DNA of 64,000 nt from Porodaedalea pini (lineage: Eukaryota > Basidiomycota > Agaricomycetes > Hymenochaetales > Hymenochaetaceae): the NCBI GenBank assembly GCA_002794775.1, contig NBAY01000008.1, positions 62,001-126,000 of the forward strand, given 5' to 3'. The notes under the pieces were generated by a model that was given only the letters and a program-made list of their open reading frames with translations, searched no databases and was not told the origin of the DNA. This document shows, piece by piece, positions 1-11,778 of the stretch. Within the stretch, counting starts at the first letter, position 1. Each line of letters opens with the position of its first letter. The position numbers and the translations under genes are program-made.

Positions 1-307
1 TACTCGTCACGTGCCCCAAGCGCGTCGCGACGCGCAGTTCAGTTCGTTTTTTGACAATTCTGAGTCGCAAGGTGTGAAACAAATGAAGAGCGAGGCATAT
101 GTCAGAGTTTTGTAATTTACATGTATACTACAAAAGGACGTGCTGTGAATTATGCTTGGATGTTATGCGATGGGAAGAGGCAGAAAATAATGAGAAACCG
201 GGATCAGTAAATATATTGTACGCTTCAGCACCTAGAAGGACACAGACAGCATTCCATATACTCGCTAAACGTGCCACGTGCGAGTCTTATTTGTTCGTGC
301 AGATATA
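1..307. other. flank without a recognisable gene
   Basis: No frame here looks coding. It lies just downstream of the stop codon of the minus-strand HVA22-like gene, so it probably carries that gene's 3' untranslated region and terminator. Confidence 0.4.
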
Positions 308-2713
308 CTAACCTCGAACACGCCCCGCAAACCTTTCTTCGGGAATCTGTGCGAGAACGGATGGAGCACGCTCAACCCTCACAGCGGGACCACCTGCCTT
401 CACCTTCCGCCTCTTTACAGGTATGGCTCCTCCACCAACACCTACCCCACCTGACTCATCCGCACTGTCCAGCGTGTCGGACTCATCAATGTCTACTGAA
501 TCTGCACGCTCCCTGGGCTCCTTCGGCACAGGCTTTGAACCAGCAGAAGTTGACTTGAGTGGGCGAGTCGATTTCGCAAAGTGCGAGTTAGGTGCTCGTC
601 CCCTCGCTGTCCCTCTCGACGTGGTTCCTTTCCCTGTGTCGTCACTTAGGGCACGAGATGCAGCCCGCCTAGCGACAGGTCGCTCGTCGACCTTTCTCTG
701 TGCTCCTTTGCCTTGCACAGGCCGCGGCCTCTTCACACCTGTCACAGAGCTCGTGTCAGATGCAGCATCTGATGTAGATCCTCCGCTCGGCCTGGATGCA
801 AGCGACGGAGCACGCGAGACGGTGCGTACGGACGATGCACGCGAGGCTGTTGTAAGTGATGTCTCACTGTCCGCCCTACTTGCACGCATCGAGGAAAGCG
901 TATAATTTGAGTTTGCACGCCTGCGGGTAGATGGAACCGCAAGACTAGAAGGGCCTGTTAGGCCTGTCATAGAGCCGAACTCTGATTCCTCATGATCCAC
1001 CTGCGATGCCTGATGGAATGCTCGGAGTTCTGGTGGAGGAGAAAACTCGCGCGAAGGGAACTGCGAATGGGAGGTCGCATCCTTCATTACTTTCAGGCGC
1101 TGGGGAGTGCGCAACGTCACATTGAAAGTGTCGTCATCGTCATCTTCTTCATCCTCTTCATCTTCAATATCCATGCCATGTTTATCCCCCACTTCGTCCA
1201 AATCCATTGCTTCCACCTGCTCTATTTCTCTTCTCGTATCCTTATAAAGACTCCGTTCTGTCAATCCAAATTCGTCGCCCGAACCGCCATGCAAGCCGGA
1301 GTCTTCTACGTCGGACTCACACGCAGCCGCTCGAGCGACAGCCCAAAATCCTGGACGCTCACGACCTCATCGGGGGTGTGTAGCACCCTGCGACCGTTTC
1401 TGCTGGGTAGTGACTGGCTCACGGTTGCCTTTGGCTTCACGCGCCGCTCGCGCGGTTGCGGAAGCGCAGACGGATGAAAATGCGGCTGCGGCATCTCGTG
1501 GACAGCGTCCAGTGCAGGCTGGTGCTGGATGCTAGGTGCAACGCTGATCTGTTTCGGCTTCATCTGGGGTGTGGCTGGATAGGCGGATGGGAAGGGCGGA
1601 TATTGCCGCCATTCCTCGACTTCGCCCACCACCATGCTAATTTCGCCAATTTCACTCGGTGTCAGAACTGGAGGGGTAGATGATTCTACGGAAGCTGCAG
1701 AAGTGGACACAGCAGAATCAGATACGATCCGCCGATTGGCCTGTGGACGCTCGTCGAACTCGTCTTGATCGTGCGCATTAGCAGGCGGGCGCCAGATTTT
1801 GTGCTTCTGCTATAAGTCGAGGACATAAGATTAATTTCATAACAAGAAGTAGTATTTTGAATCCGTACCTGATTGAAAGCCGAGTCCGATCTGGACTGCG
1901 GAATCCCATTCGGCCTAACAATCTTCGAAGGACCAGCAACAGCATTTCTCCCGACAGCACTGTCAGAAGCCTGCCTCACCCCACGCGTCCTTGTACCCAC
2001 TGCATTACCATTAGATAACTGCCTTTTGGGGCCGCGCTCGCGCTGCCCTTCCACTGCATGTGCAGAGGCAGGCTCAACCGGCTCGGTCTCACTTTCGGGC
2101 GTCGCCGTCTCGACGTACGCGGCGGCCGGGTTCCACCAGCTAACAACAAAGCCGAATGGTATCGACACCACGAGAGCGACGAAGTCGCCTATGGTGTGCA
2201 CAAATTCGAGGGCGTAGTCAAGCGTGGTCACATATGGTTTGACCAACGGGCGCATGACATGCAGGTAGACAGGTTCCGCACCCTGCATATTGTTTCAGGC
2301 GATGAGCACGGTCGCAGCAAGTAAATTGCAGCGGAAGGTCAAAGACGTACCCGGGCACGTGTGACGATCTGAAAGAGGTAGATGATAGCCTTGATCTCAT
2401 CATAGAACGGCATAACTACTCCAACTGTGCTGTCCGCCACGCCTTCAACCACAAAACACGAACACTGCATTGTGAGCATCGCAACGCCAGAAACTGCTCA
2501 GCACGCAACAACATGACCTGAAAATCAAACAACACTCACCCAAAGAAGCCATATGGCCATGCAGCCTTTCATGTCGCGTTTGCGTTGCGAGACGGCCCGT
2601 GGAGTCTGCTCACCCGTACGAGGCGACCGACGAGGAGGCCTGAGTGTCTTGAATGTCTCATAGACATTGAGGAAAAGTAAGAAGAGACGTAATGCTGGCA
2701 CGACGAGCGCCAT
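308..2713 (-). CDS. TB2/DP1/HVA22 (REEP/Yop1) family membrane protein with long disordered tail
   Basis: Five exons close in frame: 2713-2540, 2464-2351, 2282-1869, 1806-1323 and 1257-308, giving about 711 residues. The first ~150 residues carry the TB2/DP1/HVA22 pattern: a hydrophobic hairpin followed by YETFKTLRPP, a second hydrophobic stretch, then VGVVMPFYDEIKAIIYLFQI, which matches the conserved PFYyEiK block. Family members shape tubular ER by wedging hairpins into the membrane. The remaining ~550 residues are Ser/Arg/Pro-rich and low complexity, with an acidic run (EDEEDEEDDDDD) and a possible basic signal near the end (VKRRKVKAG). Usual family length is about 180-250 residues, so the tail is unusual, though extended REEP proteins occur in fungi. 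The fourth donor (GTGTGAG) was chosen because it keeps the frame. The start is the first ATG; a further upstream exon cannot be excluded. The tail function is unknown. Confidence 0.82.
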
Positions 2714-3328
2714 CGCGTACGATCGCAATCAGCTATACGCAGCGTCTTCCTATACGTGTGTGCTTAGAGACAGGTTTGCGTCAAATGTTGAGGAGTTTGT
2801 GGTATTTCTTCGTATATCTCGGGATACGTGAGGTGGCAGTAACTTGCAGAGGCAGAAGGTTTCACAAGACAGGCGGTTGGGTGGCGTGGTTGCCGTCTGG
2901 ACCCTTGAGGAAGGACACCTCGAACGCGTCCTACGCGTGTTTGCTCAAACTCAACATGGCACATGCAAAGTTAGTCGGTCGCCACACGCGTTCCAGATTT
3001 AGTAACGACGATCATCGCGCTTTTAGTGCCTTTCATCACGCTTGCATGAAAGAGAGAAATGAGGTGAACTGGCATATAGCTACAGCAGGGCATAATGGAC
3101 CATGGAAGACATAGGCAGGGGCATAGGAGTCAGGTAGAAGTACATCACAGAGGCGTGGAGCGTCATTACAATGAAAAGGATTAAGTCGAATAGTAAGATG
3201 GTTGTACAATCCATGGCAGAAGTTGCAGGATAAAGTCCACGATGCGAGATGCAGGGAAAAAATATGAGCAATAAACAATGGTATCTTACAGGATGAGGAA
3301 TGTGTGAGTTCATTGTGTCCATGAAAGT
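2714..3328. other. intergenic, no gene seen
   Basis: This 615-bp stretch lies between the start of the HVA22-like gene and the stop of the C2H2 gene, both on the minus strand. Short open frames on both strands show no known domain or consistent coding character. It should hold the HVA22-like promoter and the zinc-finger gene's 3' end. Confidence 0.4.
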
Positions 3329-4657
3329 TCAGTAGTACGGCGGGACGCCATAAGGGCGCAGCATGTACTGCGGGTGCTGAGAGTGCGATCCCGGGCTACC
3401 CATGGCACTGACCGGAGAGGCAGATGAGGTACGGCTGTAAGGCGAATGCGGACTGTACGATCCCGAGCTGCCCGCACCACTGTTCCCAGAGGACGTCGCT
3501 GAAGAGAACACAAATGACGGGTGCGGCGAACCGCGCGGCGGCGACGGCGCTGACGAGAACGAGATGGTCGGCGCTCCTGATTGGAAGCACGCCGCAAGCT
3601 GCGTGGTACCGAGGATCTGCCCGTCGAAATAGGCAGTGTCGTTCGGGCCGCCTGTCGGGAGCCAGAAGTCCGAGGGCAGCACAGGGCTGTAGCTAGCCGT
3701 ATGCTCGGACGATGCTTGTGCATAATGACTCGCAGATGAGGAGTACGTCGAAGGTGCAGGCTTAGCGGAGATGTTAGAGTATGGGTCGCTTAGGAGTACG
3801 GGAGCGGCGTTGTTAACTCCGTACATGGCAGGGTTCGATGAGTAGTATGTGCTGTTGTTGGTCTGTACAGCTGGTGCCTGCGGCGAATGAATGCTCTGTA
3901 GGGCATCCGAAAGCTTCGGCAAGGGAGAAGAACTCGAATGGTAGGCTGCCTTAGACCCGTGGGCGGCTCTGAGGTACGGTCCAGCGGAGACGCGGTGGTT
4001 CAGAATCTCATGATCATTGTAGATAATCGCGTGCTTGTCCTGCATGTGCGCCTTAAACACGGGTTTTCGCTTGAAGCTGTTTTGCAAAGAACGTATTAAG
4101 TATCTGATTTACGCGAAAACGTTTAAGGAGAAACGTACTGCTTCCCGCAGCCTGCTATCGAGCATGCGAATACATATTCGAGATCGTGCTTCTCGCGAAT
4201 ATGGCGGTTGAACGTCGGCTTGTCGAAGAAGTTCATGTTACACTGCCCGCAGGTGAATGAGGTATCCCGCTGGCTTAAATTGCACAATCTGTCGGAAACC
4301 GGCTCAAGACTCGTGAAGAAAGAGTCACTCACTGATAGTTCGAGTGATTTTTGAGGGCCGAAGATTGCCTGAAGGCCTTGCCGCACTCTGGATAGGGGCA
4401 GAGAAAGGGCCTGAAGGAACAATGGTCAGTCAAGTGCTTGGACGAGAAACGGAGTTAACGCACTTCTCGTTCGTGTGAATGCGCATGTGGCGCTGAAGAT
4501 CGGCTTTACGATTCCGCTGGAACTCTCGTCCGCACTCCGAGCATGAGATCATAGCACGCGTCTTAACCTTGCCAGTCAACTGTTGGTCGTCGCACTGAAT
4601 TTAGTGTAGAATAGGGTAATGAGGAAACAATGCGGTGCGCACCATTGCGAAATTCAT
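3329..4657 (-). CDS. C2H2 zinc-finger protein, four fingers plus Ser/Pro-rich C terminus
   Basis: Exons 4657-4643, 4594-4464, 4410-4333, 4273-4139 and 4076-3329 sum to 369 codons (368 residues). Four consecutive C2H2 fingers fill residues ~20-140: CSECGREF...HMRIH, a second beginning CPYPECGKAF and ending H-x3-H across an intron, CGQCNMNF...HIREKH, and CSIAGCGKHF...HMQDKH. TNEKPF between fingers 1 and 2 is a classic linker. The last ~230 residues are Ser, Ala, Pro and Tyr-rich with no recognised domain, as in many fungal transcription factors. The start exon is only 15 nt (MNFAM), so the true start may differ. DNA binding in the nucleus is inferred from the fingers. No specific orthologue is recognised and the target genes are unknown. 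Confidence 0.85.
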
Positions 4658-5301
4658 GGTTGAATGTGTTAGTCAGGTCGTGAGTAGTAAATGTAAATGC
4701 GAGAGCTGTTTGCTTCCAGAGCAGAGTCGCTGGTGAGTGAACGTGGGTTGACGCGAAGTCGGTGATTAGTGGTGTGTGAGAAGGCTGGAGGCCACTTCGA
4801 ACAGCGATAGCTTATTGATAGATGACTAGGATTAGAGATGGGATAGAAAGACGCGCCCGGCGCCTTGCTGTTAATTAGTCTAGAGAGAGAGGGAAAGAGA
4901 AAGGGAGTGCGGACTGGCAGACAGACGGGGTCGTGAAACGAGGCACAAGACTCACGAGGCCCATAGTGAGGCCTTCATATACGAAAACTCCTGTATGCAT
5001 GATGAGGGAAATGGAGATGCGGCAGACAAAAACAAGATATGCTCTTGTGGATGTGTTTTTGTATTCGACGTGTTAGTAGGTGAACAAGAACGCGTCGTGG
5101 CGCGTCGGTTGCCAACAAGCCTGATCGGGACGCGTTGAATTTAGGATTTCTCCTCACGTGATTGCCTTTGGCAGCTCTTACCACTTCGATTCCCTTTGTC
5201 TCTCTTGTTCCCGAACACCCATCGCTGTTGCCAGGATCAAGGAAATTAAGTTTTAACAATAATCGACTCTCTTGTTCTCGAGTACTGGCCGCCGTACTGG
5301 A
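4658..5301. promoter_or_regulatory. divergent intergenic region, C2H2 gene / F-box gene
   Basis: This 644-bp region separates the start of the C2H2 gene (-) from the F-box gene start (+), so both promoters must lie here. A purine-rich GA tract occurs near 4883-4910. No TATA box or named operator could be assigned with confidence. Confidence 0.4.
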
Positions 5302-6809
5302 ATGTTAGACGCCGATAAACAGACCCCTCGGCTTCTCAGGGGCGATTTGGACTCGGAGTCGCACGCACTCTTCGAGTCGCTGCCAGTCGAGCTCATCGCC
5401 GAGATACTCAGTGAGCTCGATTTGACATCATTGGCCACTGTCTCGTGTCTCTCCCGGCGCCTTCGCAGTATCGCTGGCGACTCTGCACTGAACCCTTGGA
5501 AGCGGCCCATCGCACGCAACCTCTTACGGCGGGACGGCGACTATGAGTCCTGTCTCGCACACCTCGCAGAACGTTCGCCCTTCCCGCGTGCGAACTGGCT
5601 GGACGTTCTGAGCGCTGCGCGTGCTGATTTCTTACTGTTTGAGGCGACGCTGCCCAACCTGCCTGATGCGGAGTATGCCGAGGCTTTTCGCAGGCGGTTC
5701 CTTCCGAGCTGGGCCAAGTGGAGGAAGGACGACTGCAGGTGGAAAGAGGTGTACAGGAAGTGAGTGCTGCGATCCTGTAACCTGGCGCCGAGCTTGACGC
5801 GCGTGTGATTATTGTCTATTCATGGCTAATTTCTCGCATTTTTATCATTCTTTCTTATTGTGAAGGATCCTCTTTCGCGTCTGGCATCGATCATCGACGA
5901 CGTGCACGGCCGACGAAGCTTGGACGAAGTTGGGTTTATTATTGTTATTGCGGCGCCTAGCACTGCTGATAGGCATGGTGCAGATATATCGTTCTCAACC
6001 GCAATGGATCGGCAAACCTTCTCGAGACCTCATCGCGAAACTTTAATCCTCAGCTCCTCTTCAACGAGATGAAGTAAGCCGTGCTCCTGTTGTTTATTGT
6101 ATCATTGTATTTACCGGTTTTTATTAAGAATACAAAATAATCTGGCTCATCTGGAGACGCATATAAGAGTGAGCCAACTCGCTCTTGTGTCCGATTTGTA
6201 CCAATTAACACAAAAAAACTTCAGCTCGTCGTTGAGCTTGCTGATGTGCGGGTTTTAGCTTTCGGCGTGTTGACCAAGCCAAGGAGTACATTTTCTATCA
6301 ACGACAATGCTCGTGCTCTACTGCATCCGCCAGGCATCCACAGAGACGACAACGAAGAGACAGCAAGTCTCAGTGAAACATCAAGTGTGCCTTCCACAAC
6401 CATATCAATCCAACACATTTAAACGGTAAATACTATTCCAACACTAAAGCATTCCCTTAATTGTCCTGCAGCACTCTATCAACCACTGACGCACCCGCAA
6501 CCGAGCCCTGCACACGTGAACTACCCTTTCTTTACTCCCGGAGGCGAGGACAAACGGTGGACAGGCGTCGGCTTGGATGAAGAAAGGGGCAATTTGTGGG
6601 TAGGCGGTCTCCTGCTCTGCGCACAGCTGTGCACGCAGGAGACCCGCACGCGGTCTGGAGAAGGTCCGGTACTACAGGATCTCGACCTGGTGGTTGGCCC
6701 CGCGCGCAACAAATACATGTCGCTCGGATGGGCGGACCTCGATGCGATTGCGCCGTGGCTAGATGAGCGGATTACGAAGCGGATCGATGGGCAAGGTCTT
6801 GGCCTGTAG
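5302..6809 (+). CDS. F-box protein
   Basis: The first exon (5302-5759) encodes an F-box at residues ~25-65: FESLPVELIAEILSELDLTS followed by L..VS.LSR.LR. F-box proteins recruit substrates to SCF ubiquitin ligases through Skp1. Further exons 5866-5928, 5984-6073, 6129-6168, 6225-~6400 and 6472-6809 keep phase and give the conserved body of this agaricomycete F-box group, including YIVLNRNGSANLLETSSRNF, ADVRVLAFGVL, LLHPPGIH and YPFFTPGGEDKRW. The last intron is not settled. The reading frame before it ends in TAA at about 6419, and three weak phase-1 donors upstream (near 6361-6388) could join to 6472. A frameshift there is the alternative. No substrate-binding repeats (WD40 or LRR) are seen, so the substrate is unknown. 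Confidence 0.78.
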
Positions 6810-7319
6810 ATTCATGAACTTTAATGGCGCATGTGCGTGATTTACCTACTTTGCGTGTGCGTTGTTGGACACAGCCAATAAGGCATGCCGAATTGGTGCA
6901 TGCCGTCATAGTCTGTTGTACTGCTAACCGAAATTCTTGCTCTTTGGTTGCGGACTCTGTTTTATAACTTCTCTGCCGTTGATTCTCACTGTATTCTCCG
7001 TCTCTTGTATTTCGCTAGTTGTTATTTAAGTAAATCGGTTTTCCTGAAATTTGTCTGACTAAGCACTCTTGAGGCGTTGCATGACCGAATGACACTGACA
7101 GAAACGTGCGCTCGAGCACGAGTTGGACCGGAACTCGAGGGGTCCCTCTGCGCTTGTCTGCGCTCATCATCTACATCCACATACTACAACAGCGAGCAGC
7201 GACGAACCGCTGCAACCTTTTGGTATCTTCCTTGAACACGCGCTCTAATCCCCATTGAAAGATTGAGCTCAAAACCCTACCTTACCAGAAGGCTCTGAAC
7301 GCTCCGACGCGCAAAGACT
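6810..7319. other. intergenic, F-box 3' end and PAH1 promoter
   Basis: This 510-bp stretch between two plus-strand genes shows no coding potential. It must hold the F-box gene terminator and the lipin promoter. No specific element was recognised. Confidence 0.4.
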
Positions 7320-10300
7320 ATGAACTACCTGCGCGGGGCATTGAGCGCCGCTTCTCAGTACTACCGCGATATCAACCCTTCCACGCTCACTGGCGCCATC
7401 GACGTCATTGTCGTGCGCCGTGTCGTACCCGCGCCTGATGGTGCCGAGGGCAGCACCGAGGAGCTCGCCTGTAGCCCATTCCATGTCCGGTTCGGCAAGT
7501 GGCAGGTCCTGCGGCCTGTCGATAAGAAGGTTAAGGTCATGGTCAACGGCCGCGAGATCCCGTTTAGCATGAAGATCGGAGACGCGGGCGAGGCGTTCTT
7601 TGTGTTTGAGACGGACGGTGATGTCCCGGAGGATCTCATCACCAGCCCTATACTGGAGGCGACCCGCCCTGGGCAGAGTAACGTCCATGTTGAGGCGGGA
7701 AGGTTTGGCGCGAAGGAAGAGGAAGGTGAAGAGAGGAAAGGGTCACAGTCGACGGACTCTGAGAGGCCTCTAGGTGTACGTTGACTTCCGCGCTTTATCT
7801 CAAAAGATACGGCTTCCATCTGACTCCATATTATCAGGAACCCGAACCTTTCGATCTGGACTCTCCATCCGCGAGTGCCACCAAATCAACACCGCGTCCC
7901 TCCGCACTCGCGCTTTCGCGGCCACCTTCAACACTTGAATCGCCGTCTCCCACCTCATCTAAATCCGAACCCGAACCCAAAGAGGGAGATGAAGCGTGGA
8001 AAGAGGGTGGAAGCTCCCTTAGTCCATTGGGACTAATAGGCCGCACCGCAGGCTTGGCCAAAGCTGTCGTCAACGCAGCGGCCGAAGCGGATCGTGAGGA
8101 GCGCCAGCGCATGAGCGACCAGGCTAACGCTGCACAGAATGCTGCAACACATGCGTACGAGAGCTTCATTCATCTGAGGAAAGAAGCGGGCGTGTTTGGA
8201 GATGGGAAGGATGAGAAGGGTGATGAGGCACTGCCTCCCGTGAAGGATGGTGAGGGCGAGCCGCCGACTGTGGTTTATTCTCATGGCGAGTCTGCTTTTT
8301 CTACAAGGTAAACATGCGTGTTCAAATGTATCTCATTTTTAACAGACATGGTTCTGGATACTGCTGGTTATCACTCGAAAGACGATCCCTCGGAAGGCGC
8401 TATGAAAGAGACCCAACGAAGAGTCTCCAGACATAGCTCACCCCTGACTATAAACGAGGAAACGGACGATTAGTAAGTTTGGCTGATTTTTCAACGGTAA
8501 TTTGTTTCCTAAGAGAGCAAAGTGACTCTTATGAAGGACCATCGACACCGAGGTCTGGCGACCCATCTACTCAAGCTACACCTACTCAATCACCCGACAC
8601 ATCGAGTGCGTGGTTTTATAAATTTAAACTGAATGTATGCTGAGTTAAATGCTTAGGGTCTCCAAGTCCATACGGACATTACGGTTCTTTACCAAAGCAT
8701 GACAAGTAAGCAGTACCAAGCACGCATTAGCACATGAAGTAAAACTAACACAGTCTATAGCGACAGATCTCGTACTTTACCTGTCTTCCGCGCCACTTCT
8801 GAACCGCCAGACATTGAAACCGCGTCAGAGGGTTCACCTCCGCCCGCTTATTCGTGGGAGTGGGGAGCCTTCCCCCAGCCTTCGCCTATGAAAGCAACCT
8901 TCCCGCCAATGAGGGGCGATTCGTTAGAGACGCAGCGTAGCCTCAGCGTCCCACCCGAGCTTGTGCTTGATACGGAGGCTCTGCGCCCTTCGTCGCCCAC
9001 CCGCTCAAAATCGAACGACGCTTATTCCTTCCCTCCCGCATCTCCCTCAAGCGACATTGTAAGCTTTTATGGAGATGGGGCGGAGTTAAGTGCAGATGAG
9101 AGAAACGGACGACGGTTCCTCCTTCTGCTCGGCGGGCGGACGTACGAGTTCGAGCTGAGTATATCGGAAGAGCTAGCCGGGTCGGAGGGTGGTGGGAGCG
9201 GAGATGAGATACTCGACGCGCGCCGATTCCGCGAGGGTCAGGTGTCGTTCCGTCGGTTCATGAAGTATCCAGCGGTAGTGCATGACAAGAGCCTAGTGAT
9301 TAAGTGGAATGACAAGTATATCACGCGCGCGGATGGTTCTCTGCTTATGGACTGCCTCGTGAAGTGGCGCGAAGCAGCGCTTGCGAAGCCGGTGAATGCG
9401 CGAGCGCTCGAGGAAGAGGAGCCGTTGTCATCTTCGGATGAGCGAGAGCCCGAGACCGGGCAGGAACGCACTGCACCGAAGAAGACGTCGTCGTCGTGGG
9501 TGCGCTGGTGGCGCTCGAGCCGGACGGAGTCGCAGTCGCAGTCGCAGTCTCAGCCTCAGCCTCAACCGCAACCAGCTGATACGACACCGCGAAAATCTCG
9601 AGACGACAAAAACGTGGGAAGAGAAACGATCGATGTGATACGCCCTGGACTCGTTCCATCGAATTCAGCGCCGCCAGACTCGGACGGTCGGAGTACTACG
9701 CCTGTGTCGTTCTCTACGATGAACAACCTTAAGTCAGCCGGGGACACGCCAAGCGACGACGGATCAGAATCAGAAGGGAGCCGAAAACGCTTTGCAAAGA
9801 CGTTGCGGTTGACCTCTGATCAGCTTGTGAGTCGCCCTTTAAAGACCTTCTTTTGGGAAGCGTAAATTACTGAAATTCATGCTAGAAACAACTTGATCTG
9901 AAGTCGGGGATGAATTCGATTACGTTCTCTCTCTCCGCTTCCGGCGCTACTGCGTGCACTGCGAGCATTTTCCTGTGGGAGTCAACGGACTCGGTTGTCG
10001 TTTCTGACATTGACGGCACTATCACGAAGTAAGCAACCTTAACACATCTGCCATTTTAACACCATCCTCATTATCCTATACCCAAAGGTCCGACGCTCTG
10101 GGTCACGTTTTTACCATGATCGGACGCGACTGGACACACATTGGGGTGGCGAAGCTGTACACCGACATTTGCAGAAATGGGTACAAGATCATGTATCTGA
10201 CATCGCGCGCGATTGGGCAAGCAGATTCGACACGATACTACCTCAAGGGCATCAACCAGAATAACTACCAACTACCTGAGGGTCCGGTGATCATGAGTCC

Positions 10301-11249
10301 TGACCGGCTTATGGCGTCCTTCCATCGGGAGGTCATCATGCGCAAGCCAGAGGTGTTCAAGATGGCATGTCTGCGCGATATCCAGCGGCTCTTTGGCGAG
10401 GGCAATAATCCGTTCTATGCAGGCTTTGGCAATCGCATCACCGACGCGCTCTCGTACAGAAGCGTGAACATTCCAAGCCAACGTATCTTCACTATAGACT
10501 CGACAGGCGAGGTGAAGATGGAGCTTCTCGAGGTTGCCGGCTACAAATCGTCGTACATTCACTTAACGGATCTCGTCGACCAGATGTTCCCGCCGATTCA
10601 CCAGAAGAGTGTGTCCGAATTCTCGGATTACAATTTCTGGAGAATGCCAGTGCCGGACTTCCCGTTGCCGGACCTCACGCCTCCACCGTCGTCACCCGCG
10701 CTGAGCGCGCGCTCGGACGGCTCGGGGCAGACGGCATCAACATCGACGTTCTCCCGCCTGCGGAACTTCAGTCTGCGACAGAACACGCGGCCGCTGCTCC
10801 CGCTGCCGGTGACATGGACACAGCAGAATGCATCTGGCGGGGGACGCGGGATGAGGGAGATGACGTCACTGGAGAGGCTGAGCAACCGGCATACGAGGAG
10901 CACTGAGACTCTTGTGGAGGACGCGTGGGCAGATAGAGAGCGTGGGCATGAATGGAGGCGCTTGGGGGCGGAGACGGAGGAGACTAGCAGGGAGAGACGC
11001 GCACGGAAGCGGATGAGTTTGGACAGCATGCCTGGCTCGTTGTCTGGCTCTCAGGCGGACTTCGAATCAGATGAAGAGGATGAAGGGCAGGAGGGTGAGG
11101 ATGACGAGAACGCGGATCGACACGGAGAAGTTGAGGAGGGTGAAGGACATTACGAAGAGGAGGTTGAGGATCCGGAGGAGGCGGCTGAGGAAGGCTTTGA
11201 CGATGACCTTCTGGCAACGGGGGAAATGGAGAGCGTACCTTTCCTGTAG
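7320..11249 (+). CDS. PAH1: lipin family phosphatidate phosphatase
   Basis: Lipins dephosphorylate phosphatidic acid to diacylglycerol, at the branch between membrane lipid and triacylglycerol synthesis; they shuttle between cytosol, ER and nucleus. The N-lip domain starts at residue 1 (MNYLRGALSAASQYYRDINP, then CSPFHVRFGKWQVLRP). A conserved YSWEWGAFPQ block lies near 8850. The catalytic LNS2 domain carries the HAD-type Mg2+ motif DIDGT at 10006-10020, followed by GHVFTMIGRDWTHIGVAKLY and the conserved YLTSRAIGQAD and GPVIMSPDRL. The tail is very acidic. Exons include 7320-7775, 7838-8285, 8346-8472, 8514-8605, 8658-8708, 8760-9828, 9884-10029 and 10089-11249. The second intron appears to use a GC donor. 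Joining 8472 to 8514 keeps phase but makes a TAA codon across the junction, so the gene may be broken or use another splice there. Identity is secure; exact exon edges in 8250-8520 are not. Confidence 0.92.
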
Positions 11250-11778
11250 TATTTTCATCTGCTCTAGTCACATAGGTTTTCTCTCATAATGTTTTCGCAC
11301 TCGCATTATCATAGATGCATAGTCACGAACTGCAATGTCCTTCTGCATGTACTCTACTCGTAGGAATACAATTCGAATTGCTTTGCTCTGGTTTAACTGC
11401 TACTAAACGAACGTTGTGGCTGCATCACTAGTACTGTATGCATCAGAGGTTGGCGGTGTTGATCAGTCAATGAGTTCTCACGAGTAGGCGCGCGTCGAAA
11501 AAACTAATATACAGGCTTCAACTTCTGCAGTGCACACAAGCTAGAGCCTCCCCCCCTCTCCCGACGCTGCCCCCCTTCACCGCGTCCATACGACGCGCCC
11601 TCTCCCGCTGCTCGTCACGTCGCGCGTTTCTCAGAGCCGAAAGGCCCCGACCTGCCGTCGCGACAGTTACACGGAGCGGTCCAGGAGAAGCAGAACACAC
11701 GTTCGCCGGCACTGAAGACCGTACCTGGACTACAGAAGAGCGACCTGCTGCCCTACACGCGCGCGATCGAGCCAGAGA
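11250..11778. other. intergenic, PAH1 3' end and deubiquitinase promoter
   Basis: No coding potential is seen in this 529-bp stretch. Just upstream of the deubiquitinase start there are pyrimidine-rich runs (about 11541-11581), common in fungal core promoters. No named site was identified. Confidence 0.4.

Noticed and set aside
423..905. Plus-strand open frame of 160 codons
   Set aside because: It is antisense to the Ser-rich tail of the HVA22-like protein; low-complexity GC-rich coding often leaves the opposite strand open.
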